This document shows positions 8,019-20,778 of a stretch of 64,000 nucleotides of DNA, in pieces. The DNA is taken from the NCBI GenBank assembly GCA_024276305.1, contig JAJRXK010000093.1, positions 1-64,000 of the forward strand, read 5' to 3'. Source of the stretch: Candidatus Krumholzibacteriota bacterium (GTDB lineage: Bacteria; Krumholzibacteriota; Krumholzibacteriia; JAJRXK01). Each line of letters opens with the position of its first letter. Positions within the stretch are counted from its first letter, which is position 1. The notes below the pieces were generated by a model. That model was not told the origin of the DNA and did no database searches. It was given only the letters and a program-made list of their open reading frames with translations. A program made the position numbers and the translations under genes.

Positions 8019-8819
8019 ATGCGACCACCGGCGCGACGACTTTCCACTCTATTCCTTCTCGGGCTGATGGCCCTGGCTCTCCCGAGCTCGGCCGAAGAGG
8101 AGTCTGGAACCAAGTTCTGGTTCGGGGTCCGAGCCGGCGGAGGATTCTTTGCGAAGACCGACCCCGACCAGATCGAGGCTCTGTCCACCTCCCTCTCCTC
8201 TCCCATCGCCGGCCAGCGCATCGAATTCGACCGCAAGGGTTGGGAAGTGCCGTTCGGCGCCCGACTCGGATTTCAGTTCAGGGATTGGATCCGGGTCTTC
8301 GGTCTGTTCGAACGACTCCCCTACATCCTGGAACGCGACCCCTCGGACACCGGAAGCCTGATACCTCCCACCGAGAGTGTGCGGCTCTCTCTAGGGGCAA
8401 ATGTTCTGGGAGGCGGTGTGGACTTCGTCCTCGCAGATGCCGCCTACGGACAATCTCTCATCTTCGGGATTTCCGGAGGTTATCTCTGGGCCGAGGGCAG
8501 CGACCGAGACGTGCTCTTCAACCGCAACTTCAGCGTCAAAGGAACCGGCACCTACTTCGAGCTCTCTCTCGCCGGCGAATACGAATTCAACGATGAGGTG
8601 ACCTTTCTCCCCTTCGTCGCGGTGCGAGTGGCCAAGGCCACCGACACCTCCTTCTCCCTCTCCCGCATCCTCGATCGGCAGACCACCCCCGAGCCCTTCG
8701 AAATCGACTACACCGGGGTCACCATCGGCATCGAGGGCCGCTTTCAGCTCTGGCCCTGGGGCGAGTCCGACGACAGCCGAGGCCGCGAACTCCCCGGCGG
8801 AGGTCACTGGGAGAACTGA
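8019..8819 (+). CDS. predicted outer-membrane beta-barrel protein
   Basis: This 266-residue secreted protein has a clear signal peptide (residues 1-25, ending LPSSAEE). The mature part opens with KFWFGVRAGGGFF and continues as repeated short amphipathic beta-strands rich in alternating aromatic and glycine residues, ending in FQLWPWG. This pattern is typical of small outer-membrane barrels of the OmpW or porin-like kind, but no specific family is recognised. GGAGA precedes the chosen start at 8019. It follows the CDF transporter by 95 bases. Confidence 0.7.
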   Translation: MRPPARRLSTLFLLGLMALALPSSAEEESGTKFWFGVRAGGGFFAKTDPDQIEALSTSLSSPIAGQRIEFDRKGWEVPFGARLGFQFRDWIRVFGLFERLPYILERDPSDTGSLIPPTESVRLSLGANVLGGGVDFVLADAAYGQSLIFGISGGYLWAEGSDRDVLFNRNFSVKGTGTYFELSLAGEYEFNDEVTFLPFVAVRVAKATDTSFSLSRILDRQTTPEPFEIDYTGVTIGIEGRFQLWPWGESDDSRGRELPGGGHWEN

Positions 8820-8991
8820 ATCCCCTCGGGGGCGGGAGCCTGTTGGCGGAGGCCCCAGACCCGGATCCTCGCGAATCCATGGATCCCGCAGACGCGGAAC
8901 TGGCCGCCAGGCCGCTTTCTCCTAGATTCTTCGCTGTCAACGCAACGTTGGACCGCCCGTCCGATTCCACGCCTTCGCCAGCGGAGAGTCG

Positions 8992-10005
8992 ATGCCGAGT
9001 ACTCAGGAGAGCCCACCTCACCCGCGCCGACCGCGGCAGAGTTGGAGCGAAACCCCAGGACTGAGTCCGCGGCCGGACGGATGGCGAATGCGATTGCATC
9101 GGTCGTTGGTGGCGGCAATGAAGCGCATGCCCCGTCCGGTGATCCGTCTTGCAGCCGATGCCTACATTGCGGGCGAGACCCGAGCCGAGGCCCTTGCGCT
9201 CACCGACCGGCTTTGGAAAGAGCACGGACTCAGCTCCACTTGCGATGTGCTGGGCGAAGCCATCGACTCCGAAGAACAGGCCCAGGAATACTACGAAGAA
9301 TTCGAAGCGATGATCGAGGAGCTGACCGAGCGACGGCACTATGCCAACGCGTCGATCAAGCTCTCCGGGCTGGGACAGCTCCTCGACGAAGAACGCTGCT
9401 TCGAGAGGACCCGGGCACTCCTGGAAATCGCCCGTGACCGAGGCCAGTTCCTCCGCATCGACATGGAGGACCACACCACCACCGACAGTACTCTTGGAAT
9501 CTATCGGCGCCTGAGAGAAGTCGGGCTCGACAATTGCGGGGTGGTTCTGCAATCGAGGCTGTTCCGCACCGAGAAGGACATCGAAGACCTCGCTCCCTGG
9601 AAACCCAATGTTCGTCTCTGCATCGGTATCTATCGTGAGCCTCCGTCGGTCGCATTGCAGGACAAGACCGAGATGAAGCACCATCTCCTGACCTTGCTCG
9701 AGAAGCTGTGGACCCACGGTCAGCACGTCGGTCTGGCCACCCACGAGGAGTGGGTGATCCACGAGGCGGTCGAGCTCGCGGCGAGGCTCCACAAACCCCC
9801 GGAAGAGATGGAAGTGCAAATGTTGCTTGGGGTTCCGCGATCGAAGATCCAGCGTGAACTCTTGGATATGGGCGTCCGAGTGCGCTTGTACGTACCGTAT
9901 GGGCATCAATGGCACGCCTATAGCATGCGTCGTCTGGAGAACAACCCGGACATGTTGCGCATGGTCGCAGCCAATGTGCTGACCAAACCCTTCCGCCGAG
10001 ATTGA
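8992..10005 (+). CDS. proline dehydrogenase (monofunctional PRODH)
   Basis: FAD-dependent enzyme oxidising proline to pyrroline-5-carboxylate, feeding electrons to quinone. The 337-residue length fits the short single-domain bacterial class. Family landmarks include SIKLSGLGQ, FLRIDMEDH, CIGIYREPP and RLYVPYGHQWHAYSMRRLE, which carry the FAD- and substrate-binding residues. GGAGAG lies just upstream of the start. The N-terminal 35 residues are not conserved, so an internal methionine near residue 33 is an alternative start. No P5C dehydrogenase is fused or adjacent. bioD follows after 28 bases. Confidence 0.94.
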   Translation: MPSTQESPPHPRRPRQSWSETPGLSPRPDGWRMRLHRSLVAAMKRMPRPVIRLAADAYIAGETRAEALALTDRLWKEHGLSSTCDVLGEAIDSEEQAQEYYEEFEAMIEELTERRHYANASIKLSGLGQLLDEERCFERTRALLEIARDRGQFLRIDMEDHTTTDSTLGIYRRLREVGLDNCGVVLQSRLFRTEKDIEDLAPWKPNVRLCIGIYREPPSVALQDKTEMKHHLLTLLEKLWTHGQHVGLATHEEWVIHEAVELAARLHKPPEEMEVQMLLGVPRSKIQRELLDMGVRVRLYVPYGHQWHAYSMRRLENNPDMLRMVAANVLTKPFRRD

Positions 10006-10033
10006 CATCCGGCACCTGCGGAAAGGATTCGGA

Positions 10034-10780
10034 ATGAGTGACGCCAAACTGGGCGCAGCGATTCTGATCACCGGAACCGGCCTTGGAGTCGGCAAGACTT
10101 TCGTCACTGCGGGAATCGCCCGCGCCCTGCGAGAGCGCGGAGTGAATGTGGGCGTCATGAAGCCCGTCGAGGTGGGCTGGAATCCAGAGATCGACGGCGA
10201 CTGGCCCTATGACGCCGACGTACTTCGTCAGGCCGCCGGCGTCGATGATCCCCGTGAAGAGATCATCCCCTACATGTTCAAGCCCTTCGTGGCACCCCAG
10301 GTGGCCGCTCATATCGAGAAGCGCCCCATCGAGATGAGCGTCATCCACGATGCCCTGCACAAGTTGCGGGAGAAGCACGAGATCGTCCTGGTCGAAGGCG
10401 TGGGAGGTCTCGCCGTACCGCTGGACGACGGAATCGACCTTGCCACCCTGGCCGAGCACTGCAAGCTTCCGGTGTTGGTGGTTTCTCGCGCTCACCTGGG
10501 AACCCTCAACGACACCTTCCTCACCGTCCACTATGCGCGCAGCCGAGGCCTGGACGTGATCGGCGTGGTGACCAATCTCTACGATTCCTCGGTCGAGGAT
10601 GAGACCATTCCCTCGAATGTCCCGATGATCGAACAGATGTGCGACCTGAAGGTCTTCGGCCGACTGCCCCTCCAACCCCACGCGGACACCTTCGACCAGG
10701 TGGTCAAGTCCTGTAACAGTTGCCTCGACCTCGAGGCGCTGATCGAGGCCATGGGCCTGGAGGCCGCAGTCCAGGACTAG
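10034..10780 (+). CDS. bioD: dethiobiotin synthetase
   Basis: ATP-dependent carboxylase closing the ureido ring of dethiobiotin, the penultimate step of biotin synthesis. The 248-residue protein has a P-loop GTGLGVGKT at 14-22, the KPVEVG substrate segment, and VEGVGGLAVPL with the second metal/ATP-binding region. It is preceded by GGAAAGG. No other bio gene is nearby. It appears in an operon with proline dehydrogenase, an unusual pairing that may simply be positional. An alternative reading is a BioD-like P-loop enzyme with another role, but all key motifs are present. Confidence 0.93.
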   Translation: MSDAKLGAAILITGTGLGVGKTFVTAGIARALRERGVNVGVMKPVEVGWNPEIDGDWPYDADVLRQAAGVDDPREEIIPYMFKPFVAPQVAAHIEKRPIEMSVIHDALHKLREKHEIVLVEGVGGLAVPLDDGIDLATLAEHCKLPVLVVSRAHLGTLNDTFLTVHYARSRGLDVIGVVTNLYDSSVEDETIPSNVPMIEQMCDLKVFGRLPLQPHADTFDQVVKSCNSCLDLEALIEAMGLEAAVQD

Positions 10781-10786
10781 GCCTCC
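10759..10786 (+). terminator. weak stem-loop at the end of bioD
   Basis: GGAGGCC at 10759-10765 pairs exactly with GGCCTCC at 10780-10786, overlapping the bioD stop codon. Only a short pyrimidine run follows. It lies between convergent bioD and the alkylation-repair gene. Confidence 0.3.
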
Positions 10787-10895
10787 TCCCGTTGCACGGA
10801 GGATCTCTGGTCCGCGACAATGGGAACACCAGCGGCGAGCGGCGCTTCGATCCCCTGCTCCCGGATGCCGCTCATCGTTCGATTCCACCCCCTGC

Positions 10896-11591
10896 CTAGG
10901 GCTGGACGGCCGAAGTCGCCTGCGTGGCGCGATGGGCCAGGGCCTTCTCCATGGACAGAACCGCATCGGGAGTCTGACAACTCGTCGAACCGTGGTCCAC
11001 TTCGACCTTCCCGATCCGACGAGCCACCGCGATTGCCTTCCGATGCATCTTTGCATCGCGCAGACCGAGGGTGATGAGCGCTCCGTTCATGGAGTGCCGC
11101 ACCCGGTTGGGACGGTCGTGAATGGAGTCGCGGATTTCCTCGAGGTAGCGCGTGGCCTCATCATCGCCGAGGAATTCACGATCCTCACCCCGGTGGGCCA
11201 AGATATTCCAGCCCGCAGAGGAGATGAACTCGCGCCGTGAGCTCATCCACTTGACCATACGAGTCTTGGCCGTGGGCGAACGCGCGGCCAACCCGGAAAC
11301 GGCGTCGGTGAGCACATAGTTGTCGAGGACCTTCACCCACCGATCGAGCTGAGTGGCCTTGGTCTGGGATGGATCCGCAATCATCGTAGCCAAGATCCGC
11401 GCATCGTGATGGCCACTTTTCCAAAGATCGGTGACCAATTGCGGGTCGGAACCGAGCTTCTGGGCCAACTTTCCCAAGTTGGCCCTGCTCACCCCGAAAC
11501 AGGGCCCGCTCACGCCGTGACGCCCGCAGATCTTCCGGTTCTGGGCGGTGCCGAGCTCTTCGAGCTCGGCCAGCACGGTCTCCAACTTCAT
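10896..11591 (-). CDS. DNA alkylation repair protein (AlkC/AlkD-like HEAT repeat)
   Basis: This 231-residue all-helical protein is of the DNA alkylation repair family, whose HEAT-like repeats wrap DNA and excise N3- or N7-alkylated purines. Supporting segments are GVSRANLGKLAQKLG near residue 33, HDARILATMIADP, and a repeated W...L pattern (DRWVKVLDNYVLTDAV). A conserved late block, RHSMNGALITLG, matches the family C-terminus. The last 20 residues are low complexity. It stands 67 bases behind mscS on the same strand. With tag it is the second alkylation-damage gene in the window. Confidence 0.85.
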   Translation of the reverse strand: MKLETVLAELEELGTAQNRKICGRHGVSGPCFGVSRANLGKLAQKLGSDPQLVTDLWKSGHHDARILATMIADPSQTKATQLDRWVKVLDNYVLTDAVSGLAARSPTAKTRMVKWMSSRREFISSAGWNILAHRGEDREFLGDDEATRYLEEIRDSIHDRPNRVRHSMNGALITLGLRDAKMHRKAIAVARRIGKVEVDHGSTSCQTPDAVLSMEKALAHRATQATSAVQP

Positions 11592-11658
11592 CCGTCATCC
11601 TCATCGGTCGGGGAGGGAGGCCACCGAAGCTTCGGAACGCCTCAGGGGGTGGAGAGTC

Positions 11659-12510
11659 CTAGGTCGCCGACTCCTGGAACAAGTGTACATCTCGTTGAGG
11701 GAAGGGAATCGAGATGCCCTCCCGGTCGAACTCGGTCTTGATGGCCTCGTTGAGGTCGAAGCGCACGCGCCAGTAGTCGCCCGCCTTCACCCAGGGTCGC
11801 ACCACGAAGTTCACGCTGCTGTCGGCCAACTCGCTCAACTCGATGACCGGAGCGGGGTTCCCGAGCACGAGTTCATGAGAATGGACGATGCGCTCCAGCA
11901 CGGCTTTGGCCTTGGCAATGTCATCGCCATAGCCAATTCCCGCCACCATGTCGATCCGGCGGGTGTCATTCGCGCTGTAGTTCGTGATCACTCCCCCGGT
12001 GATTTCGGAGTTGGGAACGATGACCTTCTTGTTGTCGGGGGTGTGAAGGACGGTGGTGAAAATCCCGATCTCCTGCACACTGCCACTGCTCCCGCCGGCC
12101 TCCACGAAATCACCCTTCTTGAAGGGCCGGAAGATCAACAACAGCACTCCCGAAGCGAAATTCGAAAGAGAGCCCTGCAGGGCCAAACCCACGGCCAGAC
12201 CCGCCGCTCCGATCACCGCGACGAAAGAGGTGGTCTGCACCCCGAGCTTCGAGAGCATCGCGATCACCGTGAAGGCGAGGATCGCGGCTCGAACCAATCC
12301 CGACACGAAGCCGATCAGAGTGTCGTCGACCTTCGCCCGCTCCATCCCCTTGCGTGAGGCGCGCGCGAGGATGTTGGCCAGAATGCGACCCAAGATGAGG
12401 ATCGCAAAGGCTGCGATCACCCGCAGCCCGTACTTCGAGATGACTTCGATGATCTGCTGTCCGAGCAGATCGACATTGATGTTCTCCAAAGGGGAACCTC
12501 CGAGGACCAA
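11659..12510 (-). CDS. small-conductance mechanosensitive channel, MscS family
   Basis: This 283-residue channel is almost the same length as Escherichia coli MscS (286). There are three hydrophobic helices in the first 125 residues. The pore-lining helix has the AGLAVGLALQGSLSNFASGV alanine/glycine packing pattern, followed by the FRPFKKGDFVE hinge of the beta domain. The C-terminal alpha/beta vestibule is complete. It releases solutes under hypo-osmotic shock. It lies 48 bases after the fused methyltransferase/MTHFR gene, same strand. Confidence 0.94.
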   Translation of the reverse strand: MVLGGSPLENINVDLLGQQIIEVISKYGLRVIAAFAILILGRILANILARASRKGMERAKVDDTLIGFVSGLVRAAILAFTVIAMLSKLGVQTTSFVAVIGAAGLAVGLALQGSLSNFASGVLLLIFRPFKKGDFVEAGGSSGSVQEIGIFTTVLHTPDNKKVIVPNSEITGGVITNYSANDTRRIDMVAGIGYGDDIAKAKAVLERIVHSHELVLGNPAPVIELSELADSSVNFVVRPWVKAGDYWRVRFDLNEAIKTEFDREGISIPFPQRDVHLFQESAT

Positions 12511-12558
12511 GACCCCGTTCGGGGTCGCAAGGATATCGATGGAATTGATCGAGGCGGC

Positions 12559-14448
12559 TCAGAGTGCGCCGGAGTCCGGAACTTCCTTCCACTCCGAGCC
12601 CAAGCACTCTAACACGTCGATGGCCATCTGATAACGCCCGAAGGGCGGCATGATATAGGCACCTTGGATCCGATCACGCAGGGCGAGGAGGGCCTCCTGG
12701 GCGATCCGGATGCCTTCCTGCCGACCGGCCGCCCCCCCGCCAGCGGCCTCCATTCGGTCCAAGATCTCCGGCGGAATCTGCATGCCCGGAACGTGGGCGT
12801 GGAGAAAGGAAGCATTGCGATGGCTGGCCAGAGGCAACAAACCCATCAACATGGGAACTTCGAGATGGCGCGTGTCCTCCAGAAAACGCTCCATTACCCG
12901 CGGATCGTAGACCGGCTGGGTCATCACGAAGTCGGCCCCGTTGGCCACCTTTCTCTCCAGCCGACGGATCTCCCGGTCGTAGTCGAGGGCGGCGGGCTCG
13001 GCCCCGGTACCCGCCTCGAAGCAGGTCGCGCCCTCGGTGGGCTTGCCCGTCGGATCGATGCCGTGGTTGAAGCCATCGATCCACTTCAGCAATTCGATCG
13101 AATCGAGGTCGTAGACCGCCGTCGCATCGGGATAGTCCCCCACTTTGGGGGGATCCCCAGTGATGATCACCAGATTGCGGATCCCCAGGACATGGGCGCC
13201 CAAGAGGTCGGCCTGGAGAGCCAGGAGATTTCGGTCCCGGCAGCAGATGTGGAGCACGACCTCCATGTCGGTCTGCTGTTGCACCGCCAGCGCAGAAGCC
13301 AGATTGCTCATCCGTACCGACGCCCGAGGCCCATCGGCGGTATTGATCGCATCCACCCCCGCCGCGTGCAGTGCGCGGGCGGCCTCGACACAAGGGCCGA
13401 CATCGAGCCCCAGGGGAGGATTCACCTCCACACTCACCACGAACTTTCCCGCTTCCAGACGGCGCGCGAATTCGCTGCGCTGGCTGACCACCGGACGATC
13501 GCATCCCCCCGTCGCGTGATCTTCGCTCTGGATCCGGACGCGAGGCACCTCGGGCACTCGACTCGTGCGAGCGGCCCCTCCCATCATCCTCACCGCACCC
13601 CGCATGCTGTGAATGTGGCTCGGAGTGGTCCCGCAGCAGCCGCCCACCGCAGAGATCCCCGCTTTGAGCATGCGCCGGCCATAGACCCCGAAGAACTCAG
13701 GATTGCCGACATAGACGCTCCGGCCCTCGAGCATTTCGGGGCTTCCCGCATTGGGCTGGGCCAGAACCGGGCGACCGTGACCCAGCATTCGGAGGGCGAC
13801 GTCGAAGACCAGCTGAGGTCCCTCGCCACAGTTGGCGCCGATGACGTCCGCACCCCACTGCACCAGAGCCTCGGCCACGTCCTCGGGCTGACTCCCGTCG
13901 TGCAGAGCGAGTTCGGGCTCGAAGCGCATGGTGGCCAGGCGGGGGATCTCGGGGTGGTGCTCGAGAGCAACTTCGAGAGCGGTGCGCATCTCGCTCAGGC
14001 CCGTGAAGGTCTCGAAGAGGAAGAGATCGACTCCTCCCTCCACGAGGGCCTCGAGTTGTTGAGCGAAGGCCTCTCGCAGGCATCCCGCGTCCGGACCCAG
14101 GATTCGAGCGGGGCCCCAACCGGTGGGGCCGACCGAGCCCGCAACCCAGATGGTCTCCCCTCCCGCTTCCCGCGCCAGCTCCGCCGCAACCCGGTTGATC
14201 TCCGAAGCCCGATCCGCCAGACCGTGGGATTCGAGCCGGATGCGGTTGGCCCCGTAGCTGTTGGTGGTCAGGACCTGGGCCCCCGACTTCAGATACTCAT
14301 TGTGGACACTCCGCACCAAATCGGGCCGGGAGAGATTGAGCTCCTCGAAGTTGTTGGTGAGATAGACCCCTCGCCGATAGAACTCCGTACCGATGGCCCC
14401 GTCCATGAGGACGGGACCCGCGTCGAGGATCTCCAAGAAACGATGCAT
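12559..14448 (-). CDS. bifunctional homocysteine S-methyltransferase / 5,10-methylenetetrahydrofolate reductase
   Basis: This 629-residue fusion belongs to the Bacillus YitJ type. The N-terminal domain (about 1-290) is a zinc homocysteine methyltransferase: MDGAIGTEFYRRG at 15-27, then GANCGEGP and GGCCGTTPSHI supply the three zinc cysteines. The C-terminal domain (about 325-615) is an FAD TIM-barrel MTHFR with VSVEVNPP, NTADGPRAS, ITGDPP and VMTQPVYD. Together the domains could make methyl-THF and methylate homocysteine. It is cobalamin-independent as far as can be seen. The preceding gene ends 43 bases upstream, leaving no room for a SAM riboswitch. Confidence 0.94.
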   Translation of the reverse strand: MHRFLEILDAGPVLMDGAIGTEFYRRGVYLTNNFEELNLSRPDLVRSVHNEYLKSGAQVLTTNSYGANRIRLESHGLADRASEINRVAAELAREAGGETIWVAGSVGPTGWGPARILGPDAGCLREAFAQQLEALVEGGVDLFLFETFTGLSEMRTALEVALEHHPEIPRLATMRFEPELALHDGSQPEDVAEALVQWGADVIGANCGEGPQLVFDVALRMLGHGRPVLAQPNAGSPEMLEGRSVYVGNPEFFGVYGRRMLKAGISAVGGCCGTTPSHIHSMRGAVRMMGGAARTSRVPEVPRVRIQSEDHATGGCDRPVVSQRSEFARRLEAGKFVVSVEVNPPLGLDVGPCVEAARALHAAGVDAINTADGPRASVRMSNLASALAVQQQTDMEVVLHICCRDRNLLALQADLLGAHVLGIRNLVIITGDPPKVGDYPDATAVYDLDSIELLKWIDGFNHGIDPTGKPTEGATCFEAGTGAEPAALDYDREIRRLERKVANGADFVMTQPVYDPRVMERFLEDTRHLEVPMLMGLLPLASHRNASFLHAHVPGMQIPPEILDRMEAAGGGAAGRQEGIRIAQEALLALRDRIQGAYIMPPFGRYQMAIDVLECLGSEWKEVPDSGAL

Positions 14449-14491
14449 GGCCTCTCCGGCGGGCGTCTGGGCGATCGGGAACTCGAAGCTC

Positions 14492-18383
<3,892 letters not shown>

Positions 18384-18434
18384 CCGAGGCCGACTCCGAG
18401 AGCACTGAGCGTCCGGTCCTCTCGACCGGTTGGA

Positions 18435-18463
18435 GAGCCTGAGGGATGCCCCTCGGGCTCTTT
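18435..18463 (+). terminator. rho-independent terminator of thiC
   Basis: GAGCCTGAGGG at 18435-18445 pairs with CCCTCGGGCTC at 18450-18460 (one G-U pair) around a 4-base loop, followed by TTTG. It lies 51 bases after the thiC stop and separates it from the pilin operon. Confidence 0.75.
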
Positions 18464-18638
18464 GCCTGAGCGCCCCACAACCGAGGCCGAGCTCGGGCAG
18501 ATCGCAATGAGGAAAACTCAGCAACCGTCGCGAAATTCCCGGAATTGCAATTCGCGAACCCTTCCCATGCCTCCCGATTCTTCCCCGTCATCCCTTCCGC
18601 ATCCCGCCCCCTGCGGGCGGTCCGAGCTTTCCCACGGG

Positions 18639-18654
18639 TGGCACATGCCGTGCA
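18639..18654 (+). promoter_or_regulatory. sigma-54 (RpoN) promoter for the minor-pilin operon
   Basis: TGGCACATGCCGTGCA fits the TGGCAC-N5-TTGCA sigma-54 consensus with the -24 GG and -12 GC exactly spaced and one mismatch in the -12 box. It is 53 bases ahead of the first pilin-like gene. RpoN control of type IV pilus genes is well known. No enhancer site was identified. Confidence 0.65.
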
Positions 18655-18707
18655 CAGCCCTCTAGCGAGACAGACCTTCTTGCTCCCAACCAACGAGCGA
18701 CAACATC

Positions 18708-19166
18708 ATGAACACGCGCAAGAAGACCTCCCCGCTCCCATCGAGGCCTCGGCACGGCCAGCGAGGCTTCACGCTCACCGAAATGATGGTGGCCCTCACC
18801 ATTCTCGGAATCGTCATCGCAGTCGCAGCGCCGAGTTTCCGCTCTTCCTTCGACCGGGCCCGATTCGACCGGGCCTCGAGCGAGATCCAGTCCGATGTCC
18901 GTCTGGCCGTGTCCACGGCCAAACTCAACGGTCGGGCCATTCGCCTCAGATTCAACGTGACGGGTTATACCATCGTAGACGCGGCGGACAGCACTCGTGT
19001 CTACCGCACACGCGACTACGGGAGTGACTTCATCTTGGCGGCCGACCGAAACCCCGTGGTCTTCCCTTGGGGTCAAGTCCAACCCGCGCAGGTCCAAGTC
19101 AGCAATAACCAACACACCCAGAGTTTCCGTATTCTGCCCACCGGCCGTGTCGAACTCGTGCAATGA
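18708..19166 (+). CDS. minor pilin, FimT/GspH family
   Basis: This 152-residue pseudopilin has a 20-residue basic leader and a class III cleavage/methylation site in RGFTLTEMMVALTILG. Cleavage would be after G20, leaving Phe1 and Glu5 of the mature pilin. The hydrophobic N-terminal helix is followed by a small globular domain with the FimT/GspH pattern (SEIQSDVRLAVSTAKLNGR). It initiates or primes type IV pilus assembly together with PilV, W and X. First gene of a seven-gene plus-strand cluster behind the sigma-54 promoter. Confidence 0.9.
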   Translation: MNTRKKTSPLPSRPRHGQRGFTLTEMMVALTILGIVIAVAAPSFRSSFDRARFDRASSEIQSDVRLAVSTAKLNGRAIRLRFNVTGYTIVDAADSTRVYRTRDYGSDFILAADRNPVVFPWGQVQPAQVQVSNNQHTQSFRILPTGRVELVQ

Positions 19167-19176
19167 GGAAGCGATC

Positions 19177-19560
19177 ATGATCCGCAATCCGTATTCACGT
19201 CGCATCCGCTCCGACCGATCCGGCTTCAGCATCGTCGAGATGATGATCGTCTTCGCGATCTTGGGCATCGCCATGATTCCCCTGGCGTCCGTTCAATTCA
19301 AGAGTCGCCACGAAATCACCGAAGCCGAGAGGCAGAGTCAGGCCACGCAACTCGCTCAAGCCCAACTCGAACTCATTCGGATGGGTGGCTTCAATGCTGC
19401 GGCCACCGATACCGTCCAGCAAGGCGTCTTCACCGTGGTCTCGGGAGCGCAGCCGGATCCGGCCAACCCCTTCTTGAGAGAACTCTCCGTTCAGGTCACC
19501 TGGAACTACAACGGGAATCAGCGATCCCTCACCCTCGCCGCGAAGCAAGCCGCACGCTAG
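19177..19560 (+). CDS. minor pilin, PilV-like
   Basis: This 127-residue prepilin has the cleavage motif SGFSIVEMMIVFAILG (G18/F19) and the conserved Glu5, followed by AERQSQATQLAQAQLELIRMGG as in PilV/GspI proteins. The globular part is short and ends in a strand pair (VQVTWNYNGNQRSLTLA). It starts 10 bases after the FimT gene with GAGGAAGCG upstream. It should be a subunit of the pilus-tip initiation complex. Confidence 0.88.
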   Translation: MIRNPYSRRIRSDRSGFSIVEMMIVFAILGIAMIPLASVQFKSRHEITEAERQSQATQLAQAQLELIRMGGFNAAATDTVQQGVFTVVSGAQPDPANPFLRELSVQVTWNYNGNQRSLTLAAKQAAR

Positions 19561-19579
19561 TGAGACGAAGGAGAGAAGC

Positions 19580-20188
19580 ATGAAAGCTCAATCGAACCTC
19601 CACCGGAAGCGCATCGGGTGCAGCGGCTTCACGATCGTTGAAATGATCATCGGCCTGGCCCTCGCGGGAGTCGCAGCCACCGTGGTATTCAGCATCTTCA
19701 TCTCCACCCAGAGCATGTACTACGACACCCGGACCCAGATGGTCTCTCAGTCCGACACTCGTGTCGTTCTGGGGATGCTCGCCCAGGAGATTCGATCCGC
19801 CGGATCGGACGTCGCTTCCATTGGAGTCGAGCGTCTGATCACCTGCGCCGGTGACACCCTGCGGGTCCAGAGCGATCTGGATGCCGATGGAATCATCGAG
19901 AGCGCCACGGAGCCCTCTGAGGACGTCACCTGGTACTACAACTCGAGCAACAACACGCTGATGCGCTCCACCGGAGCCGGTGCCATGGACGTGATGACCA
20001 ATGTGAGGGCTTTCGACCTCAACTTCCTCGACGCCCAAGGACAAGTTCTCGGTCCCATGCCCCTGAGCAGCGCCGATCGCAAGCTCGTCCGCGCAGTGCG
20101 GATCTCCATGGTCGTGGATGTCGACGACGGCATCCAACGCAACTGGACCACCACCATCGCTTTGCGCAATGACGCAGTCGTGAACTAA
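19580..20188 (+). CDS. minor pilin, PilW-like
   Basis: This 202-residue prepilin has the motif CSGFTIVEMIIGLALAG and a long N-terminal helix. SDTRVVLGMLAQEIRSAGSD is typical of PilW/GspJ, and the C-terminal domain ends RISMVVDVDDGIQRNWTTTI. It sits 19 bases after the PilV-like gene, with AAGGAGAG just before the start. It belongs to the PilVWX-PilY1 tip complex. Confidence 0.9.
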   Translation: MKAQSNLHRKRIGCSGFTIVEMIIGLALAGVAATVVFSIFISTQSMYYDTRTQMVSQSDTRVVLGMLAQEIRSAGSDVASIGVERLITCAGDTLRVQSDLDADGIIESATEPSEDVTWYYNSSNNTLMRSTGAGAMDVMTNVRAFDLNFLDAQGQVLGPMPLSSADRKLVRAVRISMVVDVDDGIQRNWTTTIALRNDAVVN

Positions 20189-20205
20189 GAACGAAGGGAA
20201 TGGCC

Positions 20206-20739
20206 ATGAACTCCCACTGCAAACCGCAGATCAGCGCCCGGACCGGATCGAGCACTCTCGCTTCACTGCGCAATTCCGAGGGAATCAGCCTGGTGAGTGT
20301 GATGCTGGCGCTCAGTCTGCTCGCCGTCTTCGCCCTGGTGGCGGCCAGTTTGGCCGTGAACGAACGTCGCACCGCCTTCAATGACCTCAGCCACACCCAA
20401 TCCTTCGTGGCTGCGGACTCCGGGGGCGAAGCGGCCATCGCATGGCTGATGATGAGCAATCGTCCCCCGATGATCACCGACATGGCCACCGGGAAGGTCG
20501 GCAACCAAACCATGACCTCCATGATGAGCTCGAGCTACCAAGACTTCAGCTTCGACGTGCGAATGCGTCCGGATCCGGACCCGGCCCGCATCTTCATGAT
20601 GCGTCCACGTCCCGGATACGACCCGACTCGTTACATGGATTTCTTCTACGACGTCGATGCCGCGGGCGTGGCGGGCGTCGACGGACGAAGCGACGTCAGC
20701 GTGATCGTCACCAAGCTCACCCAACTCAACTACAACTAG
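20206..20739 (+). CDS. minor pilin, PilX-like
   Basis: This protein of about 177 residues has a hydrophobic helix in EGISLVSVMLALSLLAVFAL. The usual processing glycine is present (G-I-S-L-V) but Glu5 is absent, as in many PilX/GspK proteins. ERRTAFNDLSHTQSFVAADSGGEAAIAWL is the PilX N-terminal domain signature. The ATG at 20206 is preferred over the one at 20200 because AGGGA at 20195-20199 would be too close to the earlier one. It precedes pilY1 by 39 bases. Confidence 0.87.
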   Translation: MNSHCKPQISARTGSSTLASLRNSEGISLVSVMLALSLLAVFALVAASLAVNERRTAFNDLSHTQSFVAADSGGEAAIAWLMMSNRPPMITDMATGKVGNQTMTSMMSSSYQDFSFDVRMRPDPDPARIFMMRPRPGYDPTRYMDFFYDVDAAGVAGVDGRSDVSVIVTKLTQLNYN

Positions 20740-20778
20740 ATCGAGACCCCTGAACGGCCCACGAAAGGAGCCATTCTC

